Counted from the first letter of the stretch, positions 8,801-15,915 are shown. The stretch: 64,000 nt of DNA from DASZHJ01 sp035541215 (GCA_035541215.1 DATKNV010000033.1:13583-77582); one strand, 5' to 3'. A program made the numbers and translations. Notes: generated from the letters alone by a model not told the origin.

Positions 8801-9431
8801 TGAGCACGTCAGCTCGACGGGGCGTCGGGAACCGCTCGAGCGCGGGCGTCGAAGGTGGCACAACCCCTCTGAAATAGAGGTCGTGCTGGACGTGCTGCGG
8901 CATGTCAGGGCACCTCACGATCCCGGCCCGGAGGGCAAGCCGTCCATCGCGGTCCTGACGCCGTACCGGTCCCAGGCGGACCGCTTGCAGCAGCGCATCG
9001 CCAATGCGCTCAAGGACGACCTCTCACATCTCACTGGCTTCAGCCCGGCCCGTAGCGACGGCGAGATCGTCAGCACAGTTGATGCGTTCCAGGGCAACGA
9101 TGCGGACCTTGTGGTCGTCTCCCTCGTCCGGAATAACCCACGTGCTGGCAAACGGGCGCTCGGCTTCCTCAGCGACAGTCGCCGGATGAATGTCCTATTG
9201 AGCCGCGCCAAGTTCAAGCTCGTGCTCGTCGGCAGCCTCCGGTTCGTGAAGGAGGCCGTGCGCGGCGTCAACCCCAATGGCGGAAAGCACGAGCTTTCAT
9301 TCCTCACAGATGTCATCGACACGATCAACAAGCTCACGAAGGAGAAGCGGAGCCTGTCTACCGACGGAACTTCGCACGAGATCTCTTTGGCGACGATCAT
9401 TCCTCCGCGGTCATTAAGCCACCGAGCATGA
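5835..9431 (+). CDS. mkoA: Mokosh type I MkoA-like protein: pseudokinase-SF1 helicase fusion
   Basis: About 1,198 residues (an in-frame GTG at 5826 is an alternative start). Residues ~20-290 follow a protein-kinase layout: a possible beta3 Lys in TLKLW, a helix-C Glu in LHEMRQVQRL, then LVHGRVGADAVM where HRDLKPENIL is expected and LGGFEWS where DFG is expected. A UPF1/DNA2-like SF1 helicase follows: Walker A GPPGVGKT (~650), Walker B VIVEEAAKA (~815), LIGDHHQLPPF, LTPYRSQADR (~1045), DAFQGNDADLVVVSL (~1085) and MNVLLSRAK (~1120). Type I Mokosh is described as a kinase-domain helicase paired with a PLD protein, exactly the arrangement here (four-base overlap with the next gene). The helicase motifs look complete; the kinase looks inactive. 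Confidence 0.82.
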   Translation: MAPAKNKKTGRKRSLDDRFEFVGDAVAPANREKLKAALFEVEDRDDGDAERTLKLWRKTGTPLDDDLRALWLHEMRQVQRLMAYSGAREVIVDVLELVEDDADFGVVLERVGRPLSEMRRTGSRQHWLKNLAAPRQRTLLWQNIRRLAEALGIVHAQGLVHGRVGADAVMTEGAQVPDFQLGGFEWSLWLQAPPAKETHASLGPETAAKRARAYSFAEDWQALGRMVASLLGVEVREGGDVVPTPSAGFTASLSPSERDLLRRLVAPSRRDALDADVIRRRIDDTIAGAARATSTVAGTFILLFDERAGLGDAVYAATEGEIASDDLAAHLEWVGADLDGDKALLVPRAFEPGTSRMTLVTSRMTYRLAAFYEAGSPLWDIAVCRKATLRGDAVFVRDYEEHSIVQSIEVVARKAAAQELRSRLGANVLDWSAFAAVSDGATLDANGSVRSSLLLIQVVEAVLKALESYPVEIVNTDSRPGRRYAVLRARPDEVRDGLATEVRGHGTAEALRRLFEEDQREGEDKWTITRSSGLGASRHDDVAATFVDMKEFEGGEAYEFELDGDPPQGRLFLRAPGDAGTERVVRRRFRNIAALKTRVDLLEMLDDPLRARRSSRDQLDEGGPEFQDLDPPKQDALRQLWEMLPGFFVVGPPGVGKTYLATEIIRRRFADRASRILLTAQGHDALNKLQADVTKMIRKSGMDDVIMVRTTTNDRTTTTDEEVHRVAAAYLAQLSGSPNVRGALKPIRERVLALEAAARMWETQKKTLSKEDGAGVNAFLNLLLDAANIVISTANSPDIERMVEAREQFDWVIVEEAAKATGPELVGPLMLSGRRLLIGDHHQLPPFDEERLLKILTDQELVKTALSVADQVLEPLGDTGVEELVEMCADSATRKRLSDIAVRMLQPFKTFANDDERRCAADPAHVGVVATLTEQGRMDPAIAEIVSVAFYGGSGRLKTANKRLLRMKEPPPFASLDPLPPSPVVVVDCEHVSSTGRREPLERGRRRWHNPSEIEVVLDVLRHVRAPHDPGPEGKPSIAVLTPYRSQADRLQQRIANALKDDLSHLTGFSPARSDGEIVSTVDAFQGNDADLVVVSLVRNNPRAGKRALGFLSDSRRMNVLLSRAKFKLVLVGSLRFVKEAVRGVNPNGGKHELSFLTDVIDTINKLTKEKRSLSTDGTSHEISLATIIPPRSLSHRA

Positions 9432-11200
9432 CGGTGCTGGTCGCGATCCCGGTCTTCCGCCTTTCGTGCACTGTCTACATCGACAAGGGCCGCGGCTGGA
9501 GCGCGGTGGACGAGTTCCTGCTTTGGTCGTTGACCGAGCACCCGAGCTCGCTGGCCGAACTCGCCCAACAGACGCGCCTTCCGCACCAAGTGGTCGTCGC
9601 GTCGGTGGCTCGGATGATGCGGTTCCGGCTGGTCGAGGTAATGCTCGGTCAGCACGCGGCGTTTCGCGCAAGCGAGTATGGTGTCGCTGTCGTTCGGAAC
9701 GGCGACGTGCTCCCCTCGTTTCCGAAGCGGTTCCCACGACCTGTCCACTTCGTTGTCGAGCGCGTGAGCGGAGGCGTGTTCCTGCGCCGGGACGGGATCC
9801 GGACGATGTCCCCGAACCAGCTCGACGTGGAGCGCCGGAATGGTGCTGCCGTCGTAATAGTGGACGTGGAGGACGGCCCTCCGTCGCTAGACCAGGCGGC
9901 GGCCTTCAACCACCTTTCGTCCGTGGTTGCGCAGGGCTGGGACGAGCAGCTGGGCGACGTAAACGACCTGACCGCCCGGGTGTGGGACGACGACTTCATG
10001 GTCGTCAGCGTGGGAGACGGAGTAACCCGTAACCTGCCGGATGGCGCGAGCGACGCCCTGCGCGGAACTGTGGCTAGGGCCGCCAGCCTGGACGCGAGGG
10101 CTCGGCAGCTGACAGTCCCCTACGCCGGGCGGAAAGAGAGAGCCGAACCTAAGCCGAAGACGATCAGCTGCGCGTTCGATCCTGACGACTTGATCGTCGG
10201 CGGCGACGCGCACAGGGCCTGCCTGACTAAGCTGCTGTGCACGACGCACGGACGGATCATCATCCACTCGACGTTCCTCGACGAGAACAGGTTCAAGGAA
10301 CTCGCTCACGCGGTCCGGCAGGCCTGCGCACGAGGCGTGTCGATTGAGTTGCTCTGGGGCACCAGCTACGACCGACCGAACCAACGCTGCGCCATCGCGG
10401 CGACGAAGATCGCGAAGTTCGTTTGGATGGACCCCGCCATGAGAGGGCGGGTAAAAGTCCACCCGAATTCAACGCACTCGCACGCGAAAATCCTCCTGGC
10501 GGACCAACCTGACGGCTCCTGGGTCGCCGCGATTGGCTCCTGCAACTGGCTCTCTTCTCCCTTCAGGTCGACGGAAATCTCGGCAGTCCTTCGCGATCCT
10601 TGGGTCGTCGCCGAAGTCGCCTCGACGATGCAGCGGATATCGGGCGGGCGAGGCCTGTCCAATCCTGTCTCCAACGAACTTGCTATGGTCGCAGCGGATC
10701 TCCGAAAGCGGCCGTCGGCCAGCGGCTCCGCGCGCATCACGGTGCTCGTCGGTGAGCACCACGATGGGCTGATGCGCGAGGCAAGCGGAGCCGCCCGGTC
10801 ACGTCTCCTCGTGGGAAGCAATCGGCTTGGAGCCACCGCCGTCCCCGGCGCGCTCATGCCCAGCGAGTTCGCGGCCCGCAGCGGCCTTACGCCTCTCGTC
10901 CTCTATTCAGTAGAATCCGGGCCCATGACGGCCGAGGCCGCCGACCAGCTCGCCCACGAGGTCCAGGGCAACGGCGTTGTCCTCCTCAGATTGGAAAATC
11001 CCATTTTGCACGGAAAATTCGTGGCGTGGAATGATGACGATCTCGTCGTCACAAGCTTCAACTGGGCTTCCGCGTCGACGAGCCCCGACAAACCGTGGGA
11101 CGAGGCTGGGGTCCACATCGAGGCTCCCGGCCTCGTGAAGACAGCGCTCGAAGCTCTGAAGACGATCTATCCCCAGCTAATCCAGATCCCTGACATTTGA
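9428..11200 (+). CDS. mkoB: Mokosh type I MkoB-like PLD-family nuclease
   Basis: A 590-residue protein whose ATG overlaps the helicase stop (ATGA). Residues ~25-80 resemble a winged helix (VDEFLLWSLTEHPSSLAELAQ). The C-terminal half carries two phospholipase-D signature motifs, HSHAKILLAD near residue 350 and LHGKFVAWNDDD near 528, each followed by the usual glycine/serine-asparagine stretch (GSCNWLSS, TSFNWASAS). Two HxK motifs in one chain form a single active site in this family, which includes nucleases. Partnership with the helicase suggests it degrades nucleic acid exposed or recognised by that protein. It is the last gene of the island before the tRNA fragment. Family and pairing are seen; target is inferred. 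Confidence 0.82.
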   Translation: MTVLVAIPVFRLSCTVYIDKGRGWSAVDEFLLWSLTEHPSSLAELAQQTRLPHQVVVASVARMMRFRLVEVMLGQHAAFRASEYGVAVVRNGDVLPSFPKRFPRPVHFVVERVSGGVFLRRDGIRTMSPNQLDVERRNGAAVVIVDVEDGPPSLDQAAAFNHLSSVVAQGWDEQLGDVNDLTARVWDDDFMVVSVGDGVTRNLPDGASDALRGTVARAASLDARARQLTVPYAGRKERAEPKPKTISCAFDPDDLIVGGDAHRACLTKLLCTTHGRIIIHSTFLDENRFKELAHAVRQACARGVSIELLWGTSYDRPNQRCAIAATKIAKFVWMDPAMRGRVKVHPNSTHSHAKILLADQPDGSWVAAIGSCNWLSSPFRSTEISAVLRDPWVVAEVASTMQRISGGRGLSNPVSNELAMVAADLRKRPSASGSARITVLVGEHHDGLMREASGAARSRLLVGSNRLGATAVPGALMPSEFAARSGLTPLVLYSVESGPMTAEAADQLAHEVQGNGVVLLRLENPILHGKFVAWNDDDLVVTSFNWASASTSPDKPWDEAGVHIEAPGLVKTALEALKTIYPQLIQIPDI

Positions 11201-11322
11201 TACAAAGGCCCGGGCGAGTATCCAGTTCAATTCCGGGCGTGAAAGGCTGACGCTACCTCCCGCGCTCCCAGGATCGGAAGCTCCTTCGATCAGTCGATCC
11301 TCGCCTAGTCGCAAAAAAACGT

Positions 11323-11344
11323 TGGGCACGCAATGGGCACGCAA
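11323..11344. repeat. Tandem 11-bp repeats next to the island's right end
   Basis: TGGGCACGCAA occurs twice in direct tandem (11323-11333 and 11334-11344), 90 bases inside the tRNA-Met fragment. Short direct repeats beside an attachment site often serve as arm-type binding sites for a tyrosine integrase or its excisionase, or are the tail of a lost integrase gene. The rest of 11201-11434 shows no gene. Confidence 0.4.
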
Positions 11345-11434
11345 CCAGACGTAACCGATTGAATTTACTTGCAGCGAGATTCAGCGTTTCGCGGCAAAAA
11401 AGCTAGGATTTCTGCCGTTGTCCGGCCTTTTTCG

Positions 11435-11484
11435 CGCCGCTCATAACGGTGTTGTCGCAGGTTCGAGTCCTGCCGGGCCCACCA
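11435..11484 (+). other. tRNA-Met(CAT) 3' half: right attachment site (attR) of the island
   Basis: The anticodon arm is complete: stem CGCCG (11435-11439), loop CTCATAA with CAT anticodon at 11442-11444, stem CGGTG (11447-11451). It is followed by a T-arm GCAGG-TTCGAGT-CCTGC (11457-11473), acceptor strand CGGGCCC and ACCA to 11484. No D-arm or 5' acceptor strand precedes it, so this is not a functional gene. A 3' tRNA copy reading toward flanking DNA is the typical attR of an element that integrated into a tRNA gene; the intact copy should lie left of this window. Confidence 0.75.
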
Positions 11485-11504
11485 TCACTGGAATGTACAC
11501 CACA
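11476..11504. repeat. Direct repeat, left edge of the MarR cassette
   Basis: These 29 bases start in the tRNA acceptor end and run on into flanking DNA (ggcccaccat...acaccaca). They recur at 13071-13099 with one mismatch. The pair brackets the MarR / ABM / membrane-protein cassette. From 11505 to 11562 I see nothing else. Confidence 0.7.
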
Positions 11505-11562
11505 ATTCTGCCTAGCCTTTGGGCAGACAATGCCTTGCCGACGAAGAGATCAGAATCGGCGC

Positions 11563-12036
11563 TTAAGCTGCTTCAATTGTTTCATTGCTCTCCAGTTTTT
11601 GGCGCAGCGCGCCGATGACACGCTGCATCGTCTGTATGTCCTTGACCGAAAGTCCTTCGGAAAGGCCATCGATCCACGGGGCCTGTAGGCGCATGGCTGC
11701 ATCGAATGCCCGCCTACCCTTATCAGTCAGAGCTACAAGTTGCGCCCGCCGGTGGTGCGGGTTGGTTTCAAATGCGACCAGCCCCTCCTTTTGCAGGTCA
11801 TTGATAATTCGCTGCACGTTTTGACGGTTTGCGCCCATGTCGCGCGCGAGCCACGCCACCGGCTGCGCGCGTTCGGCGGCGACAATGGCTCCCAGAATCT
11901 GCCAGCGCGCGCTCGTCAGACCGAGCCCCGCCACCAGCCGGTCTCCAGCGGTCAATAGCAGGCTATTGAGCCTGAAGAGGTCGAGAACCATGTCCGTTAG
12001 GGCTTCGCCTACCGGGGTTCGCTTGGTCTTGGTCAT
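11563..12036 (-). CDS. MarR-family transcriptional regulator
   Basis: A 157-residue regulator with a central winged helix-turn-helix (about residues 45-110: TSARWQILGAIV, WLARDMGANRQNVQRIINDLQKEGLV, the wing ETNPHHRRAQLVALTDKGR) and the helical ends that form the MarR dimer. It is divergent from the ABM monooxygenase and membrane-protein genes, with two palindromes in the 98-base gap. This fits the usual MarR pattern: repression of its own gene and of the divergent operon until a small-molecule ligand binds. The ligand cannot be told from sequence. The start at 12036 gives the expected length for the family. Confidence 0.88.
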   Translation of the reverse strand: MTKTKRTPVGEALTDMVLDLFRLNSLLLTAGDRLVAGLGLTSARWQILGAIVAAERAQPVAWLARDMGANRQNVQRIINDLQKEGLVAFETNPHHRRAQLVALTDKGRRAFDAAMRLQAPWIDGLSEGLSVKDIQTMQRVIGALRQKLESNETIEAA

Positions 12037-12054
12037 TTGTCACCATAAAACTCT

Positions 12055-12074
12055 ATTGACATTATATTGTCAAT
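12055..12074. promoter_or_regulatory. MarR operator O1
   Basis: A perfect inverted repeat ATTGACA-6-TGTCAAT in the divergent intergenic region, 18 bases upstream of the marR-type gene start. The TTGACA it contains may also act as a -35 box. Confidence 0.65.
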
Positions 12075-12098
12075 TCGATACAGATGCATTATACCAAG

Positions 12099-12116
12099 TT
12101 GACATCATAGTGACAA
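12099..12116. promoter_or_regulatory. MarR operator O2
   Basis: TTGACA-6-TGACAA, a near copy of O1 with the same six-base spacing and one mismatch in the arms, 18 bases upstream of the ABM gene start. Both divergent promoters would be covered. Confidence 0.55.
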
Positions 12117-12134
12117 TAAATAAAGGAGAGCCCA

Positions 12135-12503
12135 ATGTCTCTATTACGTCCCCTCGACCCCGCGTTCCCGATCGACCGTCAAGTCGCAATCGACGCCAGC
12201 CCAGTCGTGCTGGTGAACCTGTTTACGCTCGACAAGGCGGATGAGCAGACTTTCCTCAAGACTTGGCAGGACGACGCCGCTTTTATGAAGCGCCAGCCGG
12301 GCTTCATCTCCACGCAGCTTCATCGCGCCATCGGCGAGAACCCGACCTACCTCAATTACGCCGTATGGGAATCCACCGCCGCTTTTCGGGCAGCATTCTC
12401 GCATTCGGAGTTCAGGGCAAAACTGGCGCTGTACCCATCATCTGCCGTCGCTTCTCCGCACCTTTTTCAAAAGGTCGCGGTTCCTGACATCTGCGTCGCA
12501 TAG
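12135..12503 (+). CDS. ABM-domain (antibiotic biosynthesis monooxygenase-like) protein
   Basis: A 122-residue protein with the dimeric alpha-beta barrel pattern of ABM proteins: VVLVNLFTLDK, a helix with FLKTWQDDAAFM, PGFISTQLHRAI, and YLNYAVWESTAAFRAAF. Such proteins include quinone-forming monooxygenases and many small uncharacterised enzymes. A strong ribosome site (AAAGGAGAG) precedes the ATG. It begins the operon opposite the MarR gene, followed 29 bases later by a membrane protein. It may detoxify the compound sensed by the regulator; this is inference from the arrangement. Confidence 0.8.
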   Translation: MSLLRPLDPAFPIDRQVAIDASPVVLVNLFTLDKADEQTFLKTWQDDAAFMKRQPGFISTQLHRAIGENPTYLNYAVWESTAAFRAAFSHSEFRAKLALYPSSAVASPHLFQKVAVPDICVA

Positions 12504-12532
12504 GCGCTCGCGCAGGAATAGGAGCGAAATCC

Positions 12533-12979
12533 ATGCTCAAGATCGTCCACCCCGTCGCAGGCGTGTTTGCGATTCTCACGATAGCGACCTTCTGGCTCTC
12601 AACCGCTTTGGCTGAGCTGTTCGGTTCCGGACCGGTCGTTGTAGCTGTCAAGACCGCCATCCCTTGGGGCTTCCTGCTGCTGATTCCCGCGCTCGCTGCC
12701 GCAGGAGGCTCCGGCATTGCCTTGTCAAAAGGGCGGCGCGCTGGACTGGTCGGGGCAAAGCTGAAGCGCATGCCGCTGATCGCCGCCAACGGCATTCTGA
12801 TTCTTATTCCCTCTGCCTTGTTCCTCGCGTCCAAGGCATGGGCGGCGGAGTTTGATACAAGCTTCTATGCGGTCCAAGCCTTGGAACTCATTGCGGGTGC
12901 CACAAATATTACCCTGCTTGGCCTCAACATTCGTGACGGACTCAAAATGAAAGGCCGCCTTCGCCGTCGGCCGGCATGA
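12533..12979 (+). CDS. Small four-helix membrane protein
   Basis: A 148-residue protein with about four hydrophobic segments (roughly residues 8-30, 40-60, 78-98, 110-130) and a basic C-terminal tail. I do not recognise a named family; proteins of this size and topology are often found beside ABM and MarR genes. It has a plausible ribosome site (AGGAG) and shares the transcript with the ABM gene. It could move or tolerate a small hydrophobic compound, but no functional residue supports a specific role. Confidence 0.7.
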   Translation: MLKIVHPVAGVFAILTIATFWLSTALAELFGSGPVVVAVKTAIPWGFLLLIPALAAAGGSGIALSKGRRAGLVGAKLKRMPLIAANGILILIPSALFLASKAWAAEFDTSFYAVQALELIAGATNITLLGLNIRDGLKMKGRLRRRPA

Positions 12980-13045
12980 TCGGACCAGATGCCGACGAAA
13001 TACCGAGCTATTCTCGGTGCTTGGACGGTATCGGGATGGCCAAAA

Positions 13046-13099
13046 TCCAGTGCCCAGTTTGATCCTGGTTGGCCCACCATCGCTGGAATGTACACCACA
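13046..13099. repeat. Junction repeat between the two accessory cassettes
   Basis: Positions 13071-13099 repeat 11476-11504 (28 of 29 bases). Positions 13046-13081 repeat 15824-15859 (about 32 of 36 bases). This short stretch therefore joins the left and right junction sequences and looks like a recombined attachment site. Confidence 0.65.
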
Positions 13100-13169
13100 C
13101 TTTCGACCGCGCCCGGCTACCTAAGATCCTGTTCGAGCGCCGGATGCGTTCTCGGTGTTTGAGATGGGA

Positions 13170-14042
13170 TCAGACCCCGATTTCGAGCAGCTTGCCGGTG
13201 GCGTTGAACTTGCCGGCGCTGTAGTCGGCATACGCTTGGCGGATCTCTTCCTGGCTGTTCATAACGAAGGGGCCTTGAGCCACCACCGGTTCGTTGATCG
13301 GGTCGGCATGACCAAACAGCAGAACAGCGTCTGTTGTTGCTTCAAGCACGATCTCGTCGCCGTCGTCGTTCATCTCGACCAGTCGCCATTTGCCGACGGG
13401 TTCGTCTGAAACGATGACCTCGCCCTCGATGACATAGAGGAAGACGCTTCGCCTCCGGGGAGCGGGGATCGTTTGGCGAGCGCCGGCCGAAAGCCGCACC
13501 ACGGACATGAACACCCCGGTCAGCGACCGGATTGGGCCCTGCACGCCCCCGAATTCGCCCGCGATGAGTTCAAGGTGACCTTTGCCCTCAGCCAAGGGCA
13601 CGCGAGGAATCTGCACCTTCTGGACACCGGAATAACGCGGAGCGGTCATCTTCAAGTGAGACGGGAGGTTTACCCACAACTGAAGGATTTCCATCGGGCC
13701 ACCGTTGCGCTTGAAGGATGGCGGTGAGAGCTCGGCATGAATCAGGCCGGAACCGGCCGTCATCCATTGAACGCCACCGGCTTCGATGACGCTCTCGTGC
13801 CCGCCCGAATCGTGGTGCGCAAGACTTCCTTCGAGGATGAACGTGACTGTCTCGAAACCGCGGTGCGGGTGAGGACCGAACGGCAGCCCCTTGTTGCCCG
13901 GCCGGTACACCTGCGGGCCATGGTGATTGAGGAAAAGGAAGGGGTCGATTTGATCGACCCCCGGTCCGGGAACCGGCCTGCGCGTCGTCAGGTCGGCGAT
14001 ATCGTCGCGGTGTGCGATGTGGGATTTTGCGACCGTGCGCAT
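13170..14042 (-). CDS. Pirin family protein
   Basis: A 290-residue bicupin of the pirin family. The N-terminal cupin holds the metal site: HPHRGFETVTFILEG, followed by SGLIHAE; the C-terminal cupin is the degenerate half. Bacterial pirins include quercetin dioxygenases and regulatory proteins binding metabolic enzymes; which applies here cannot be told. The gene sits three bases after the isochorismatase-like gene on the same strand, so the two form an operon, divergent from a LysR regulator. The pirin plus cysteine-hydrolase pairing is a common oxidative-stress or aromatic-compound cassette. Confidence 0.9.
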   Translation of the reverse strand: MRTVAKSHIAHRDDIADLTTRRPVPGPGVDQIDPFLFLNHHGPQVYRPGNKGLPFGPHPHRGFETVTFILEGSLAHHDSGGHESVIEAGGVQWMTAGSGLIHAELSPPSFKRNGGPMEILQLWVNLPSHLKMTAPRYSGVQKVQIPRVPLAEGKGHLELIAGEFGGVQGPIRSLTGVFMSVVRLSAGARQTIPAPRRRSVFLYVIEGEVIVSDEPVGKWRLVEMNDDGDEIVLEATTDAVLLFGHADPINEPVVAQGPFVMNSQEEIRQAYADYSAGKFNATGKLLEIGV

Positions 14043-14045
14043 TGG

Positions 14046-14666
14046 TTATGCCTTTGCAGCCTGGGTTGCGTAATAGCTTTCGACAACGGCAGCGTAATTC
14101 GGCGTGGTCGCGCTATAGATACGAGCGAAGTCAGCGGCCTCGGGACGGTTCCAGGTTTTCTGGAGCTCGGCGACGAGGGCATTGGTGGTGGTCGGGATCA
14201 CGCCGGCCTGGGCAAGGCGGGCGGTGGTCACCTGCGCCACGGCTGGGCTGACATCGCCTGAAGCGTCGATCACGGCATAGACCTTGTAGCCTTCGGCAAG
14301 CGCGGACAGCGACGGGAAGGCGACGCAGACGCTGGTCCAGACCCCGGCAATGATGAGCGTGCGCCTGCCGGTGGCCTTAACGGCCTGCGGGAAGGCGGGG
14401 GCATCCCACGCGTTAACCTCGCCGTTGCGCGGCACGAAGACGGCGTTCGAGCGCGACGCGATTTCGGGCATCAGCGGTCCGTTGGGACCGTCGGGAGCCG
14501 ATGCGGTGGTGATGACCGGCATAGACAGAAGCTTGGCAACATCGGCAAGTGCAACGGCATTGGTCCGGAGTTGGCGAACCTCAATGTCTTTGACGGTCTG
14601 GAAAAGTCCGCTCTGGTGGTCAATCAGAAGTAGTGTGGCGTCGGCTGGATCGATGAACGTGCTCAT
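14046..14666 (-). CDS. Isochorismatase-like cysteine hydrolase (YcaC-like)
   Basis: A 206-residue alpha/beta hydrolase of the isochorismatase superfamily. The catalytic Asp is in LLIDHQSGLF (about residue 15) and the nucleophilic Cys in IIAGVWTSVCVAF (about residue 117); the Arg-Asn stretch FVPRNGEVNAWD lies where the Lys loop is expected. Family members hydrolyse amides or isochorismate; the substrate is unknown. ATG 14666 is chosen because a GGGAG ribosome site precedes it and translation from there gives a normal family N terminus. It is first in an operon with pirin and divergent from a LysR gene that probably controls it. Confidence 0.87.
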   Translation of the reverse strand: MSTFIDPADATLLLIDHQSGLFQTVKDIEVRQLRTNAVALADVAKLLSMPVITTASAPDGPNGPLMPEIASRSNAVFVPRNGEVNAWDAPAFPQAVKATGRRTLIIAGVWTSVCVAFPSLSALAEGYKVYAVIDASGDVSPAVAQVTTARLAQAGVIPTTTNALVAELQKTWNRPEAADFARIYSATTPNYAAVVESYYATQAAKA

Positions 14667-14748
14667 TGTGGTGCTCCCATTTGCTTCCGCATCTTCGCGG
14701 TGTCTAGTACGATATTGATCGCATAACAGACACACAATATCCTCATTT

Positions 14749-14765
14749 GCGAACTGTTCGTTCGC
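14749..14765. promoter_or_regulatory. Possible LysR binding site
   Basis: An inverted repeat GCGAA-7-TTCGC lies three bases upstream of the lysR-type gene start in the divergent intergenic region. It does not follow the classical T-N11-A form closely, so the assignment is tentative. Confidence 0.3.
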
Positions 14766-14768
14766 TAT

Positions 14769-15689
14769 ATGGAAACGATGAACCCATCACTCGAAGAACT
14801 CGCCACCGTCGTTCACGTCGTCACCTGCGGCAGCGTCACGGCGGCGGCGGATCGTCTGCGGACCACCAAGTCGGTCGTCAGCAAGCGCTTGGCCAATCTC
14901 GAAGCCGCCCTGGGTACGAGCCTCTTCCATCGGTCAGGCCGCAAGATGCAACCGACCGATGTCGGCCTTCATGTTTACGAGCGAGGCTTGGCGCTGCTGG
15001 CAGGCATGGACGGACTGGTCGAGGAAATAGCCGCAAGATCCGGAACGCTACGGGGTACCATCAGAGTCGCCGACCCGCTCAGTTTTGGGAACCGCTATCT
15101 CAGTCCTCTGATATCGGACTTTCTGGCGATCCATTCCCAGATCAACATCCGCTTCGACCTGGACGACCGCTTCGTCGACCTGCGCAGCGGCAATTACGAC
15201 TTCTCGATCCGCATCGGCCGGTTGGAAGACAGCACGCTCAAAGCCCGCAAGCTGGCCACTAGCCGCCGCAGCATCTATTGCTCACAAGCTTACGCACAAC
15301 ACCACGGCCTTCCGGGCTCGCCCGAGCAGCTCTCAGATCATGTCTGTTTGAGCTATGCCAACGCCGCCTCGGGTCATGTTTGGCGCTTCGAGTCGACGAC
15401 TGGCGATAAACCTCGATCCCTCAGCCTACCGGCACGGCTGTTGTCCAACAGCGGTGAGGCATTGCGCGATGCCGCCATCGCCGGGATCGGTATCGCAGCA
15501 CTCCCGGCGTTCCTGGCGAAGGATTCCGTGCAGGCTGGGACCTTGATGGAAATCTCCCTTCCGGAATGGGGTATGGCTTCGGACACCATCTACGCCATCT
15601 ATCCCGAGACCATCGCTCTTCCGCTCAAAGTTCGCGCCATCATCGATTACATTGCTTCGCGTCTGCGGCCGCCGTTTCCGTGGGAATGA
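14769..15689 (+). CDS. LysR-family transcriptional regulator
   Basis: A 306-residue LysR protein: N-terminal winged helix (about 8-65, with SVTAAADRLRTTKSVVSKRLANLE) and a C-terminal periplasmic-binding-protein-like effector domain (about 95-300). The sequence LEAALGTSLFHRSGRKMQPT is the typical start of the linker. It diverges from the isochorismatase-pirin operon across 102 bases, so that operon is the likely target. An in-frame ATG at 14778 would shorten it by three residues. It is the last gene before the third junction repeat. Confidence 0.9.
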   Translation: METMNPSLEELATVVHVVTCGSVTAAADRLRTTKSVVSKRLANLEAALGTSLFHRSGRKMQPTDVGLHVYERGLALLAGMDGLVEEIAARSGTLRGTIRVADPLSFGNRYLSPLISDFLAIHSQINIRFDLDDRFVDLRSGNYDFSIRIGRLEDSTLKARKLATSRRSIYCSQAYAQHHGLPGSPEQLSDHVCLSYANAASGHVWRFESTTGDKPRSLSLPARLLSNSGEALRDAAIAGIGIAALPAFLAKDSVQAGTLMEISLPEWGMASDTIYAIYPETIALPLKVRAIIDYIASRLRPPFPWE

Positions 15690-15823
15690 CGGCACACCAG
15701 GCATGTATGATGAACGCCGATAAAACGTCAGCCTCCAGCCCATCGCGACATATGCTGGGCTGCTCAGGGGCGGTAAGGCAGCTTCATCGCCGCCGGCGGC
15801 CCGTCAGCGGCGAATGATGATCG

Positions 15824-15915
15824 TCCAGTGCCCAGTTTGGCCCGGGTTGGTCCACCATCCTGCTTCGCGCTCTTGCTTCGCAGGACTTACGTTCGGACTC
15901 AATGCGAAGCAGGAT
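15824..15915. repeat. Third junction repeat and adjacent inverted repeat
   Basis: Positions 15824-15859 match 13046-13081 in about 32 of 36 bases and include the same tRNA-end-like CCACCATC. They are followed by an inverted repeat ATCCTGCTTCGC (15857-15868) / GCGAAGCAGGAT (15904-15915). No gene is visible between 15690 and 15996. Confidence 0.6.

Noticed and set aside
11435..11484. A functional tRNA-Met gene.
   Set aside because: The anticodon arm, T-arm and acceptor 3' strand are perfect but the D-arm and 5' acceptor strand are absent, so it is an attachment-site copy.
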